Origin: Ruminiclostridium sp.
GTDB lineage: Bacteria > Bacillota > Clostridia > Oscillospirales > Ruminococcaceae
Assembly (NCBI GenBank): GCA_017935365.1
Contig: JAGBHT010000029.1
Location: forward strand, 1-64,000
Reading direction: 5' to 3'
Length of the DNA stretch: 64,000 bases
The stretch's first letter is position 1, and each line of letters opens with the position of its first letter. Below, one piece after another: positions 1-8,450 of the stretch. The position numbers were made by a program, and so were the translations under genes. The notes under the pieces were generated by a model. It worked only from the letters and a program-made list of their open reading frames with translations, was not told the DNA's origin and did no database searches.

Positions 1-2
1 GA

Positions 3-89
3 TATCAGAAAGTAAAACAGCTCTCCGAAAAAATCAAAAACGAAAAAGGTCTTGAAACAGCAGTTCGCTACATCAACGAAATCATATAA
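3..89 (+). CDS. C-terminal end of an unidentified protein (cut by window edge)
   Basis: Only 28 codons are visible, ending in TAA. The frame is open from the window edge, and the tail is rich in Lys, Glu and Ile (it ends ...ETAVRYINEII), consistent with a terminal alpha-helix. A strong intrinsic terminator follows 58 bp downstream, which supports a real gene end. A C-terminal helix of a glycosyltransferase-like protein is one possibility, but the fragment is too short for a family call. Confidence 0.5.
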   Translation, partial: YQKVKQLSEKIKNEKGLETAVRYINEII

Positions 90-147
90 GTCATTTCAAA
101 TTTTATATAAATTAAAAAATCTATTTTGACCACTATTTACAAATTGA

Positions 148-190
148 AACGCAAGTATTGATACGATACTTGCGTTCTTTTTCTTTTTAT
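148..190 (+). terminator. Intrinsic terminator after the left-edge gene
   Basis: A perfect 11-bp inverted repeat (AACGCAAGTAT, 148-158, with 166-176) has a 7-nt loop and is followed by a T-rich run. It lies just after the partial gene and ends its transcript. Confidence 0.85.
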
Positions 191-339
191 CAAAAAACGC
201 TTGGTGCAAGGCTTTTTGTCACTTTTGCAAATGAGATTTGTTATATTGTATCAAAATTGAACACACAAAAGTCGAGGTTAGGCGACTTCAACCTCCTCAT
301 TTTTGCACCAATGCAAATCATAAGGACACTAAACTAAAA

Positions 340-402
340 AGATAAGTGTCGTTGTAAAGAAGAAAAGTGTCATCGTGATTAAGATTAGTGTCATGGTAAA
401 AA
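340..402 (+). repeat. Three 21-bp-spaced direct repeats, possible IS21-family end
   Basis: The motif GTGTC(A/G)T starts at 346, 367 and 388, exactly 21 bp apart, with A-rich spacers. An inverted GACAC lies at 324-328. Regularly spaced GTGTCA repeats are a feature of IS21-family transposon ends, where the transposase binds them. No istA or istB gene is present, so this would be a solo end or relic. The remaining sequence 190-512 contains no gene; a TATAAT at 436-441 lacks a good -35. Confidence 0.35.
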
Positions 403-512
403 ACGGTCAAAATACGAGAGGCTTTATTTTTATGCTATAATGTGTTAAAATGTGATAAAGTACAGAAAATTTTTCGAAACAAATCTTAATTTTATGAAAT
501 GGATATGTTTTT

Positions 513-2306
513 ATGAAACGATTGACGACAACAGAATTTGTTGAACGATTAGGTCTTAAAAATCCCAATATTGAAGTTTTAGGTGAATATCAAAACCAGC
601 GAACAAAAATTAAAGTCAAGTGCAAAGAATGTGGGCATGAATGGTTAGGTAACCCAAGCGATTTGCTTTCTGGACATGGATGCCCTAAATGCCGATATGT
701 TAATAATAGCAAACGAAGCAGAATGAGTCATGATGTGTTTATTGAGCGATTAAATCAAATTAACCCACATATAATTGCTTTAGATCAGTATGTCAACTCT
801 CAAACAGCAATAAAAGTAAGATGTGAACGCTGTCAATATGTGTGGATGGCAAAACCAAACACGTTGCTAAATGGTATCGGCTGTGCCAATTGTGCCGGTC
901 TTAAGAAGAAAACTACGGCAGAATTCATAAAAGCTATAAGAAAAATAAATCCCACGATTGAAGTTTTGGGGGAATATGCAGGGAATCGATCTCGCATCAA
1001 AGTGAAGTGTCAAATATGCGGGCATATTTGGACACCAACTGGAAAAGCTTTGTTAAACGGTCGTGGATGCCCGCAGTGTTCAAAAGCTGGAACAAGTTTT
1101 ATGGAGCAGTTTATCCTTGCGGCTTGTAAGAAAGTGCTGGGAGATGATGCTGTTATTAGCCGTGATAGGGACACGCTTGGTACTGAATTAGATATCTATA
1201 TTCCTTCGAAAGCCTTAGCAATTGAACCAGGAAGTTGGTTTTGGCACAAAAGTACCTTTGAGGGTGATATTGAAAAGAGAACACAGGCGAAAGCTAAAGG
1301 TATTCGGATAATCACAATATACGATACATTCCCAACAACGGAGGAAGTGCCGTTTTCCGAAGATTGCTATGTGTTCGACGGGCAATTAAACGAACCAGGA
1401 TTCTCACGGTTAAAGATAATTACTACAAAGTTACTAAAAATCATAGAAGAAACATTTTCGCCTTCAGAAGAATTTTGGGATGAGATAATAGAAAACGCCC
1501 ACAAAGGAGCAAGCAGATATTCTCATGAGGAATTTGTTGAAGCAGTTGGTAAAATAACGCCTACAATAAAAGTAGTAGGTCGTTATACCGCAAATAAGGC
1601 TCCCATATTCGTAAGATGTACTGTATGTGGGCATGAGTGGAATACCACCCCTTCAATGCTGTTAAAAGGATCAGGGTGCATTTCTTGTGCAGGATTGAAG
1701 AAAAAGACGGCTGAAGAATTTATAGAGCAACTTGCAAAAATCTCACCTTTTATTGAGGTACAAGGAGAGTATTCTAACACAAACACAAAAATCAAAGTTA
1801 GAAGTGCAAAATGCGGACATTCGTGGTATGCTACTCCTAACAGTTTATTACGTGGAAGCAATTGTCCAAAATGCGCTGGAAACACCAAGAAAACGCATAG
1901 CCAATTTGTTGAAGAACTAAGATACAAAAATCCAGATATTTCAGTTATAGGTGAATATGTTGATGCCAAGACAAAAATAGCCGTTCGGTGTAATATCTGT
2001 GGAAAAGATTTTTTTATGACGCCAAACGCCCTGTTGAATGGACATGGCTGTACAGATTGTAACCATGCCAAAGGAATGGCAAAAAGGCATGGAAAAACAC
2101 ACTTAAAAACCACAGAAGAAGTTATGCGACAATTGCAAATTATCAGCCCGGAAGTTGAAGTTTTAGGAGAGTATACTCGTTCAAAAGAACCTTTGAAAGT
2201 TCGCTGCAAGGTGTGTGGATATGAGTGGGCGCCGCAGGCTGGGAGTTTATTGCAGGGGCACGGTTGTCCTCAATGTGCCAAAGAAAAACGCAAAAAGAGT
2301 AAATAA
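513..2306 (+). CDS. Seven-module zinc-ribbon protein with central Vsr-like nuclease domain
   Basis: The 597-residue protein has seven copies of a ~60-residue module. Each begins with a helix (T-x-E-E-F-hydrophobic), then a GEY motif, then C-x2-C-x16-C-x2-C with the signature LLxGxGCPxC. Cysteine sets are 37/40/57/60, 104/107/124/127, 166/169/186/189, 369/372/389/392, (S431)/434/451/454, 493/496/513/516 and 565/568/585/588. The modules resemble the treble-clef/zinc-ribbon domains (DUF723 or DUF4379 type) of phage and homing-endonuclease-like proteins. Between modules 3 and 4, residues 193-315 look like a Vsr-type PD-(D/E)XK nuclease: E198, ELD at 225-227, E238 and WFWH ending at H245. It is more AT-rich than its neighbours, has a weak ribosome site and stands alone between terminators, suggesting horizontal acquisition. 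DNA binding and cleavage are inferred; the target is unknown. Confidence 0.75.
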   Translation: MKRLTTTEFVERLGLKNPNIEVLGEYQNQRTKIKVKCKECGHEWLGNPSDLLSGHGCPKCRYVNNSKRSRMSHDVFIERLNQINPHIIALDQYVNSQTAIKVRCERCQYVWMAKPNTLLNGIGCANCAGLKKKTTAEFIKAIRKINPTIEVLGEYAGNRSRIKVKCQICGHIWTPTGKALLNGRGCPQCSKAGTSFMEQFILAACKKVLGDDAVISRDRDTLGTELDIYIPSKALAIEPGSWFWHKSTFEGDIEKRTQAKAKGIRIITIYDTFPTTEEVPFSEDCYVFDGQLNEPGFSRLKIITTKLLKIIEETFSPSEEFWDEIIENAHKGASRYSHEEFVEAVGKITPTIKVVGRYTANKAPIFVRCTVCGHEWNTTPSMLLKGSGCISCAGLKKKTAEEFIEQLAKISPFIEVQGEYSNTNTKIKVRSAKCGHSWYATPNSLLRGSNCPKCAGNTKKTHSQFVEELRYKNPDISVIGEYVDAKTKIAVRCNICGKDFFMTPNALLNGHGCTDCNHAKGMAKRHGKTHLKTTEEVMRQLQIISPEVEVLGEYTRSKEPLKVRCKVCGYEWAPQAGSLLQGHGCPQCAKEKRKKSK

Positions 2307-2438
2307 TTCACACAAGTTTGCGCTAACAAAAGAGTGGGTTGCAGCCCTAACTCTTAAATGCACCAAAAACAACAGAGTGGTGCAAAAATGCACCAAGACA
2401 CTTTTGTATCAAAATATGCGTTATAATTCACAGCCTTT

Positions 2439-2471
2439 ATAAACCGCATTGTTATGCGGTTTATTTTTTTT
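2439..2471 (+). terminator. Intrinsic terminator downstream of the zinc-ribbon nuclease gene
   Basis: The stem ATAAACCGCAT/ATGCGGTTTAT (2439-2449 and 2454-2464) has a 4-nt loop and is followed by at least seven T. The stretch 2307-2438 between stop codon and hairpin carries several GGTGCA/TGCACC motifs (2359-2365, 2378-2383, 2389-2395) but no gene. Confidence 0.85.
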
Positions 2472-2630
2472 ACTACACGAAAATTACACGAATTATTTCA
2501 GAAAAATTTTATCGAGTACACTTACAGCACGTTCTTCTTTGGAAAAATTACGTGGAATTTTTTCGTATCAGTGTAATTTGCCTAGCATAAATAAGTTCAT
2601 TTCCGACTGTCAGTATATTTGAGTAAAGCA

Positions 2631-2665
2631 AATCAGCCCTGCCATACCGACAGGGCTGATTTTTT
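2631..2665. terminator. Hairpin between convergent genes
   Basis: An 11-bp stem (AATCAGCCCTG, 2631-2641, with 2651-2661) has a 9-nt loop and a T run on the plus strand. It sits directly after the stop of the minus-strand operon and probably serves as its 3' end hairpin, although the T run on the minus strand is weak. Apart from this and the upstream terminator, 2472-2630 shows nothing recognisable. Confidence 0.6.
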
Positions 2666-2677
2666 GTATATAACCTT

Positions 2678-3061
2678 TTAAAGACGAGGTCGTAAGCAAT
2701 TGTTCAACAGATTTTTCACTTCCGAATTTTCAACATAATATGCGGTTTTATCGTTCTCGCTTACAACAATAAGCATCAGGAACTTTTCCGACCAGTCGAT
2801 AAGTTCTATACGTTTTGCACCGAGCTTACGCAGTGCGTCGTCTTTCTGCGTCCTTATCCAGCCGTATATTCTGCCGCTTCCCGATACCTTGAAATCAAGT
2901 TTTCCCGCAAAAGGCTTTTTAACGTCGATCGTTACTCCGACCTCAGATATTCCGCCGGGGATATCCTTGTATTCACCCGGAACTATCCTGAATCTCTTTA
3001 CGGGGAGATAGTCTTCAAGTGCCGCATATTCTGCGTCTTCATATAATTTTTTATTGCTCAT
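2678..3061 (-). CDS. Small conserved-looking protein of unknown function, last gene of the operon
   Basis: 127 residues, soluble, with no signal peptide or membrane segment and no motif I recognise. The composition (alternating beta strands around VGVTIDVKKPFAGKLDFKV, then a charged helix) suggests a small alpha/beta fold. The ATG follows GGGGAG by 7 nt. It starts 12 bp after the amidohydrolase stop, so it is translated as the last cistron of the transport/SDR/amidohydrolase operon. It may be an accessory subunit or binding protein of that pathway; no function can be assigned. Confidence 0.7.
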   Translation of the reverse strand: MSNKKLYEDAEYAALEDYLPVKRFRIVPGEYKDIPGGISEVGVTIDVKKPFAGKLDFKVSGSGRIYGWIRTQKDDALRKLGAKRIELIDWSEKFLMLIVVSENDKTAYYVENSEVKNLLNNCLRPRL

Positions 3062-3073
3062 ATGTTACTCCCC

Positions 3074-4588
3074 TTATCTTAACGGATATTCTTCTTTTGA
3101 TGCCGTAAAGCGCCAGAGCTTGTCGTCTGCGCCGACGCAACGGCGGTATGACTTATCGATATATCTGAATATCTCATCTGACAGCGGCAGGACCTTGCGG
3201 TAATTCTCCATAAATTCGCTGTGCATCTCCCTGAGTTCCGCAAGCACTGCACGCTCATCTATTGTTGTAAATTCGCCGTTTTTCAGTACCATATCGCCGC
3301 CTATCATAACGTTTCTGATATGGCTTCCGTTTTCACAGTATACAATGTGATTTTTGATATCATTCAGCGGCGTGAATGCGTATGAACCAAGGTCGAACAT
3401 AAGAAGGTCAGCCTTCTTGCCCTTTTCTACCGAACCGATCTCCTTTTCACGCATAATGCTTCTTGCGCCGCCCTTTACCGCACAGTCGATGATCTGTGAC
3501 GCGGTAGGCCATTTTGTGTAATCCGGCTGAGTTACTTTGTGGATAAGCGCCGCAGTCTTCATGACTTCCATTATATTCTGGCTGTCGTTACTGCTTGATC
3601 CGTCAGTACCGAGGCAGATATGAACTCCTGCGTCCCTCATCTTAGCAAACGGCATTATACCGCTTCCGAGTTTCATATTGCTGACAATGTTATGTACAAC
3701 GTTTGCGCCTGTTCTTGCCATGATCTCGATATCGTTGTCATCAAGCCAGTTGCCGTGCGCTATGGTTGTTCTCGGTGACAATATTCCGAGTTCCTCGCAG
3801 TGTGCGATTATCGTCTTGCCGTAGAACTCAAAGCCTGTCTCACGTTGCATCCTAGTTTCGCATATATGTGTGTGATAGGGAAGATCGTATTTTTCGGCAA
3901 GCTCGTATACCTTTACATTGTAGTCATCGTCACAGCGCTGAGGAGCTATAGGCGACAAAGTAACCTTGAACTTGCCCTTTCCGTTCCACGCCTTGATAAT
4001 TCTCTCGGCTTCCGCAAGCTCTTCATCGGCGGGCAGTGGGTCTGCAAACTTTTTTTGAAGCTTTTCAGGTACGCTTTCTCTAAGATACGGTATTGTATCA
4101 AGAAAGTTCTTGTGAAGGCAGGATGTTGAAATGTTTGCTCTCATTCCGATATCCTCATACGCCTTGAATATTATGTTGTGCGTTTCAAGTGTTGTGCGCG
4201 GGTGTCCCGATACATCGTCCTGACAGCTTGTAACACCGCTTCTTATCTGTTCGATCGCACCTGCAAGCGTTCTGAGATATACCAGTCTGTCGGAGAAGTT
4301 TCCGTACTGTCCTGTCGGCGGATATGAATACAGCATCCACAGTTCAAGCGGCATATTGTCGTAAAGTCCCTTGAACATATTTTCATCCGAATGAAGATGC
4401 GCATTTACAAAACCGGGTGTAACCAGAAGATCACTGCAGTCGGTAAGCTGCATATCAGCCTCAGGCTTTATGTTCTTCTCTATTTTTACTATCTCGTCGC
4501 CGTCAATGAGTATATCGGTATTTGTCAGTATCTCATCTTTCTCATTGAGTGTGAGTACAGTTGCATTTTTCAGTAATTTCTTTTGCAT
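3074..4588 (-). CDS. Amidohydrolase of the TrzA/AtzA/SsnA deaminase-like family
   Basis: A ~504-residue metal-dependent hydrolase. Metal ligands of the amidohydrolase barrel are visible: NAHLHS (HxH), THICET, AHGNW and GTDG at about residues 64/66, 241, 278 and 329. The N-terminal composite beta domain begins KNATVLTLNE. The family removes amino, halide or other leaving groups from N-heterocycles (guanine, S-adenosylhomocysteine, chlorotriazines, 8-oxoguanine); the substrate here is unknown. I chose the ATG at 4588 because GAGG lies 8 nt upstream; an in-frame ATG at 4609 overlaps the previous stop (ATGA) but lacks a site. Its place in the operon suggests it opens or deaminates the imported compound. 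Cytoplasmic. Confidence 0.85.
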   Translation of the reverse strand: MQKKLLKNATVLTLNEKDEILTNTDILIDGDEIVKIEKNIKPEADMQLTDCSDLLVTPGFVNAHLHSDENMFKGLYDNMPLELWMLYSYPPTGQYGNFSDRLVYLRTLAGAIEQIRSGVTSCQDDVSGHPRTTLETHNIIFKAYEDIGMRANISTSCLHKNFLDTIPYLRESVPEKLQKKFADPLPADEELAEAERIIKAWNGKGKFKVTLSPIAPQRCDDDYNVKVYELAEKYDLPYHTHICETRMQRETGFEFYGKTIIAHCEELGILSPRTTIAHGNWLDDNDIEIMARTGANVVHNIVSNMKLGSGIMPFAKMRDAGVHICLGTDGSSSNDSQNIMEVMKTAALIHKVTQPDYTKWPTASQIIDCAVKGGARSIMREKEIGSVEKGKKADLLMFDLGSYAFTPLNDIKNHIVYCENGSHIRNVMIGGDMVLKNGEFTTIDERAVLAELREMHSEFMENYRKVLPLSDEIFRYIDKSYRRCVGADDKLWRFTASKEEYPLR

Positions 4589-4605
4589 AATTATAACCTC
4601 GGTTC

Positions 4606-5850
4606 TCATAAGGTTTCCGGAGTAGTTCTTACCTCTCCGCCGTTTGTCTGCAATATTTGTCCCGAAAGATAATCCGCGCCGCCGTTTCCGAGAAACGCTG
4701 TCAGATACGCAACATCTGCGGCTGTGCCGAGCCTGTTGAGTGGTATATCTTTCTTATATATCTCCTTTACTTCATCGATCGTAACGCCAAGGTCGTCTGC
4801 GTCTGCTCTGAGTTGCGGAGTGTCGATAACGCCTGGAGATACAACAGCAACGGATATTCCGTATTCGCTGAGTTCGCGTGACAGATATTGTCCAAGTCCT
4901 ATCATTGCGGTTTTTGTTCCGGCATAACTTACGGCATTTTTCCAGCCTGCCGTGCCGAACATTGAAGAGAAGAGAATAATTCTTCCGCCGCCTTGTTTTT
5001 TCATTATTTCAATTATCTTTTCAAGGCAATTAAGATGGCCTTTTATGTTGACCGATATGTGACGTTCAAGCTCTTCACAGCTGAGCTGTTCAAACGGACA
5101 CATATGCATGAATGCCGCATTTGCAACAAACACATCGATCCTGCCGTACTTTTCTGCCGTTTCGTGAATGAAACTGTCGGTTTTTGACTTGTCTGAGATA
5201 TCGCCTATGGCGGGAGATCCGCCTGTTTTCGTAATTACGTTTTTCACATTATCGGTAAGTGCAATATCATTCACAAAGACATTGTATCCGAGCCTTGAAA
5301 ATTCTTCCGCAGTCGCCGCACCGATTCCCTGACCGGCGCCCGTTATAAGCACGGTCGGCTTGTTGCTGTCGGTGTCCGGAACCTTGCGTGAAAAGTCCGG
5401 GCGTAATATCTGAGCGGTCATATATGCGCGGCTGTCTGCAAAGAACGATACCAGACGGGCAAGCTTTTCATCGCTTCTGTCACTGCACTCAATACAGTTC
5501 ACGATACTTCCGTGATCCGCAAGCTCGCACGCAAAGCTCTTGAGCATTCCCTTTATGAGATACAGATAAGTTTCGTCTTTGTATCCGAGCCCCGACGGTA
5601 TTATCACAATCGTTGAGGTGTGATAGCCGCTTTCGGCGCTTTTGGTATAATACATAACGGACTTGAAAAACGCGAACAGTTTTTCATATGCCGATGAGAA
5701 ACTTACCGCATCGTACAGGTCGAGTACATTCATATCAGCTCCCGAAAAGCCTGCGCTTACGCTCTCATATGTGGTATTGTATTCCGACAGAAGTTCTGTA
5801 AGCGTTTTTGCAAACGTCGCAGAGCCTGTGTATACAGCCGCTGTTTTCAT
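4606..5850 (-). CDS. Two-domain short-chain dehydrogenase with a degenerate N-terminal SDR half
   Basis: 414 residues. The C-terminal half (about 165-414) is a full classical SDR: TGAGQGIG cofactor loop, NAA, SSMFG, Y-A-G-T-K (YxxxK) and a C-terminal SGQILQTNGG. The N-terminal ~160 residues have the layout of a second SDR (a strand before a loop, then K-S-F-A-C-E-L-A-D-H-G and VNCIE) but no glycine-rich loop, and the YxxxK tyrosine is out of register. This resembles the architecture of high-molecular-weight FabG-type reductases, where the first domain is non-catalytic. It starts 2 bp after the second binding protein. Expected to oxidise or reduce a pathway intermediate with NAD(P). Confidence 0.85.
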   Translation of the reverse strand: MKTAAVYTGSATFAKTLTELLSEYNTTYESVSAGFSGADMNVLDLYDAVSFSSAYEKLFAFFKSVMYYTKSAESGYHTSTIVIIPSGLGYKDETYLYLIKGMLKSFACELADHGSIVNCIECSDRSDEKLARLVSFFADSRAYMTAQILRPDFSRKVPDTDSNKPTVLITGAGQGIGAATAEEFSRLGYNVFVNDIALTDNVKNVITKTGGSPAIGDISDKSKTDSFIHETAEKYGRIDVFVANAAFMHMCPFEQLSCEELERHISVNIKGHLNCLEKIIEIMKKQGGGRIILFSSMFGTAGWKNAVSYAGTKTAMIGLGQYLSRELSEYGISVAVVSPGVIDTPQLRADADDLGVTIDEVKEIYKKDIPLNRLGTAADVAYLTAFLGNGGADYLSGQILQTNGGEVRTTPETL

Positions 5851-5852
5851 TT

Positions 5853-6860
5853 TCAGCTCAGCTCCTCTATAAATTTACTGTTGATAGCCGCCTTTATCTT
5901 GTCGGCAGATGGAACGCTCTCAACGCAGTCAGCCTTCTTTAAAAATTCTGCTACATCGGTTATGAGAGCCGCCATCTTCTCACCGCCGTTTGCAAACATA
6001 TCCTTGTTATAGTCAAGATCAGCTATGCTGAGTCCCGCCATAAGCTCGTAGAATTCGTCCTCCGAAAGGTCGGTCTTTGAACTGATCGTCTTTACGATCG
6101 GTGCAGGGTCTTCGTTGTACTGCTTCTGAATGTCGTACCATGCCTCGATAATGCCCTTGACATCATTGCTTCTGTTTTCAATGCTGTCCTTGCTGAACAG
6201 CATAACGTCCGAAAGCTCACCCGGAAGATCCTTTGAAGAGAAGATTATCTTACCGCCACTTTCCTGTGCGGCTTTTGTCATCTGCGGATCGAATATTGAC
6301 GCCGCGTCGATTGAACCGCCTATAAGAGCCGCTGTCGCGTCGCCCTCGGACATATTGGTGATAGTCACGTCAGATTCGGATATTCCCGCTTTTTTGAGAG
6401 CCGACAGTAAAAGCATATGGTTCATTGTACCGATATTGGTTGCAATTGTCTTGCCTTTAAGGTCGGCAACGCTTTCAATTCTCTTTGCCGCTACAATTCC
6501 GTCCATACCTGCGGAGTAGTCGGTCATACATACGACTTCAAGTCCGAGGTCGTTTATGATAGGCGCTACCGCTTCGGTAATACCCATTATCGAACCGTCG
6601 ATACTGCCTGTATCAAGTGCCTGTATTACATCTGTGTACTGCGCAAATTCTACAAGCTCTACATTTGCACCGTACTTTTCAAACAGCTCCTGTTCATCCA
6701 TCGGATATTCAAAATACGGTGAAGTAAGCGGGTATACGGCAAGCTTCAGCGGTGCTGACTGCGAACTTCCGTCCGATGACGATGAACATCCGGATAACAG
6801 TGCTGTTGCCGTAACGGCACACGCTGTAAGTAATGCGGTAAGTTTTGTCCTGTGTTTCAT
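5853..6860 (-). CDS. NMT1/THI5- or SsuA-like substrate-binding lipoprotein, second paralogue
   Basis: 335 residues with a lipoprotein signal (basic start, hydrophobic core, lipobox LLSGC at about residue 25). The remainder is a periplasmic-binding fold of the NMT1/THI5/SsuA type: VELVEFAQYTDVIQALDTGSID, ADLKGKTIATNIGTMNHMLLLSAL and an alternating hinge. It is clearly paralogous to the binding protein at 8451, sharing DLKGK, IG-(S/T)-(V/M)-(D/N)-H-(L/M)-LL and MS-x-GDA. It probably delivers a second ligand, or a variant one, to the same permease. The ATG has AAAGGA upstream and the gap to the ATPase is 27 bp. Confidence 0.85.
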   Translation of the reverse strand: MKHRTKLTALLTACAVTATALLSGCSSSSDGSSQSAPLKLAVYPLTSPYFEYPMDEQELFEKYGANVELVEFAQYTDVIQALDTGSIDGSIMGITEAVAPIINDLGLEVVCMTDYSAGMDGIVAAKRIESVADLKGKTIATNIGTMNHMLLLSALKKAGISESDVTITNMSEGDATAALIGGSIDAASIFDPQMTKAAQESGGKIIFSSKDLPGELSDVMLFSKDSIENRSNDVKGIIEAWYDIQKQYNEDPAPIVKTISSKTDLSEDEFYELMAGLSIADLDYNKDMFANGGEKMAALITDVAEFLKKADCVESVPSADKIKAAINSKFIEELS

Positions 6861-6887
6861 AATTATATCCTTTCTCTTCTCCCTCCG

Positions 6888-7646
6888 TCAGTGGAGCAGG
6901 GAGTGTATATGTCTTCTTATCTTTATAAATTCGGGGGTATCCTTAAGATCGAGATCCCTGCTGTAAGGAAGGTCAATATCAATAACTTCCCTTATCTGTC
7001 CGGGGCTTGCCGACATTACATAAACCTTTGTGCCGAGGAATACCGCTTCTTCGATATCGTGGGTTATGAATACTATCGTTGTTCTTTCCCTCTGCCACAG
7101 TTCACGCATCATAAGCTGCATCTGTGATTTTGTGAAAAGGTCGAGTGCACCGAACGGTTCGTCCATCAGCAGTACTTCGGGGTTGTTTGCCAAAGCCCTT
7201 GCGATAGCAACACGCTGTTTCATACCGCCTGAAAGCTCCTTGGGTCTGCTGTTTCTGAATTTTTCAAGTCCTATTGCAGTAAGATATTTGTCCGTTATCT
7301 CCTGCTGTTCCTGCTTTGTCATCTTTTTGAGCTTAGGACCGAACTTTATGTTGTCTTCAACCGTCATCCAGGGGAAGAGCGTATATGTCTGGAATACCAT
7401 ACCACGGTTTGCACCGGGTCCGATTATCTTTTCACCGTCAATTGTTATCTCGCCCGATGTCGGAAAGTCAAGCCCCGCAAACATTCTGAGAAGTGTTGAT
7501 TTGCCACAGCCTGACGGACCTACCATACATACAAATTCGTTTTCGCAGACTTCAACATTAACATTGTCTATAGCCTTGAATGCGTTCTTTTTGCCTGCGT
7601 TATATATCTTGCATACATTGCTGGCTACCAGTTTTGCATCAGCCAT
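6888..7646 (-). CDS. ABC transporter ATPase, SsuB/TauB (nitrate/sulfonate/taurine) type
   Basis: About 252 residues: Walker A GPSGCGKST, Q-loop MVFQTYTLFPW, signature LSGGMKQRV, Walker B VLLMDEPFGALD and an H-loop THDIEEA. The LFPW and MDEPFGALD forms are typical of the SsuB/TauB/ThiZ subfamily. I place the start at 7646 (MADAKL), where GAGGAG lies about 10 nt upstream; this overlaps the permease end by 8 bp. Cytoplasmic motor of the importer encoded by the neighbouring permease and two binding proteins. Confidence 0.93.
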   Translation of the reverse strand: MADAKLVASNVCKIYNAGKKNAFKAIDNVNVEVCENEFVCMVGPSGCGKSTLLRMFAGLDFPTSGEITIDGEKIIGPGANRGMVFQTYTLFPWMTVEDNIKFGPKLKKMTKQEQQEITDKYLTAIGLEKFRNSRPKELSGGMKQRVAIARALANNPEVLLMDEPFGALDLFTKSQMQLMMRELWQRERTTIVFITHDIEEAVFLGTKVYVMSASPGQIREVIDIDLPYSRDLDLKDTPEFIKIRRHIHSLLH

Positions 7647-8436
7647 TTGAAACACTCTCCTCCCACGGGAAAATCTTTTTGATGAGGAAACCAAGTACAA
7701 TATCGGTTATAAGTCCGAGAAGACCTATTACTACTATACCGACGAATATCGCATCGGTCTTAAGGAATCTCTGAGCCTTGAGTATGCTGTAGCCAAGACC
7801 CGTGTTTGCCGCAACGAGTTCGGCAACTACAAGATATGTCCACGCCCAGCCTATCATCATTCTGAGCGTCTGCATCATCGAGGGTGCCATGGCGGGTATC
7901 AGTACCCTGAATACCGTTGTCCTGTTATTCGCACCTAGTGTATATCCTGCCGCCAGCAGGTCGTCCGAAACCGAATTACAGTCGTCTATTATCATCAGCA
8001 CAAGCTGGAAGAACGTACCGATGAAAACTATCATTATCTTTGAGAACTCGCCGATGCCCATCCATACCATCAGAAGAGGTACGAATGCCGGCACGGGCAT
8101 ATAGCGTATGAACTGGCACAGCGGTGAAAATACCGCAGATACAGACTTGAAGCACGAGCAAAGTATTCCTATCGGTACACCGAGGACAGTCGCAAGCAGG
8201 AAGCCCATCGAAATACGATATATACTTACTCCCATATCCGTCCACAGACTTCCGTCACAGACTGTTTCCCACAGCTTTTTGAGCACATTTATCGGCTCCG
8301 GCAGGAAAAGCGGATCTACCATCTCAAAGTGGCTCGCCATCGACCACACGAGTAACAGTATGGCAAATGTAACAACAGATACCATCATATATCTTGCTTG
8401 TTTCATTTTCCTTCTTATCATAATTTTCGTTTGCAT
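7639..8436 (-). CDS. ABC transporter permease, SsuC/TauC type
   Basis: 265 residues with about six membrane segments and the inner-membrane-component EAA-like loop (AAGYTLGANNRTTVFRVLIPAMAPSMM). It belongs to the SsuC/TauC/ThiX permease family, which usually acts as a homodimer with SsuB-type ATPases. AGAGG precedes the ATG at 8436 by 7 nt; an internal ATG at codon 11 (AGAAGG upstream) is an alternative. It begins 14 bp after the first binding protein. Confidence 0.92.
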   Translation of the reverse strand: MQTKIMIRRKMKQARYMMVSVVTFAILLLVWSMASHFEMVDPLFLPEPINVLKKLWETVCDGSLWTDMGVSIYRISMGFLLATVLGVPIGILCSCFKSVSAVFSPLCQFIRYMPVPAFVPLLMVWMGIGEFSKIMIVFIGTFFQLVLMIIDDCNSVSDDLLAAGYTLGANNRTTVFRVLIPAMAPSMMQTLRMMIGWAWTYLVVAELVAANTGLGYSILKAQRFLKTDAIFVGIVVIGLLGLITDIVLGFLIKKIFPWEESVSNG

Positions 8437-8450
8437 ATTATCGCCTCTTA

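Noticed and set aside
1583..2209. 208-codon open frame antisense to the zinc-ribbon nuclease gene
   Set aside because: It mirrors the repeated modules of the sense gene; Cys/Phe/Ser-rich composition is what reverse reading of these repeats produces.
2215..2442. 75-codon frame overlapping the end of the nuclease gene
   Set aside because: Out of frame with the clear module 7 coding sequence and without a ribosome site.
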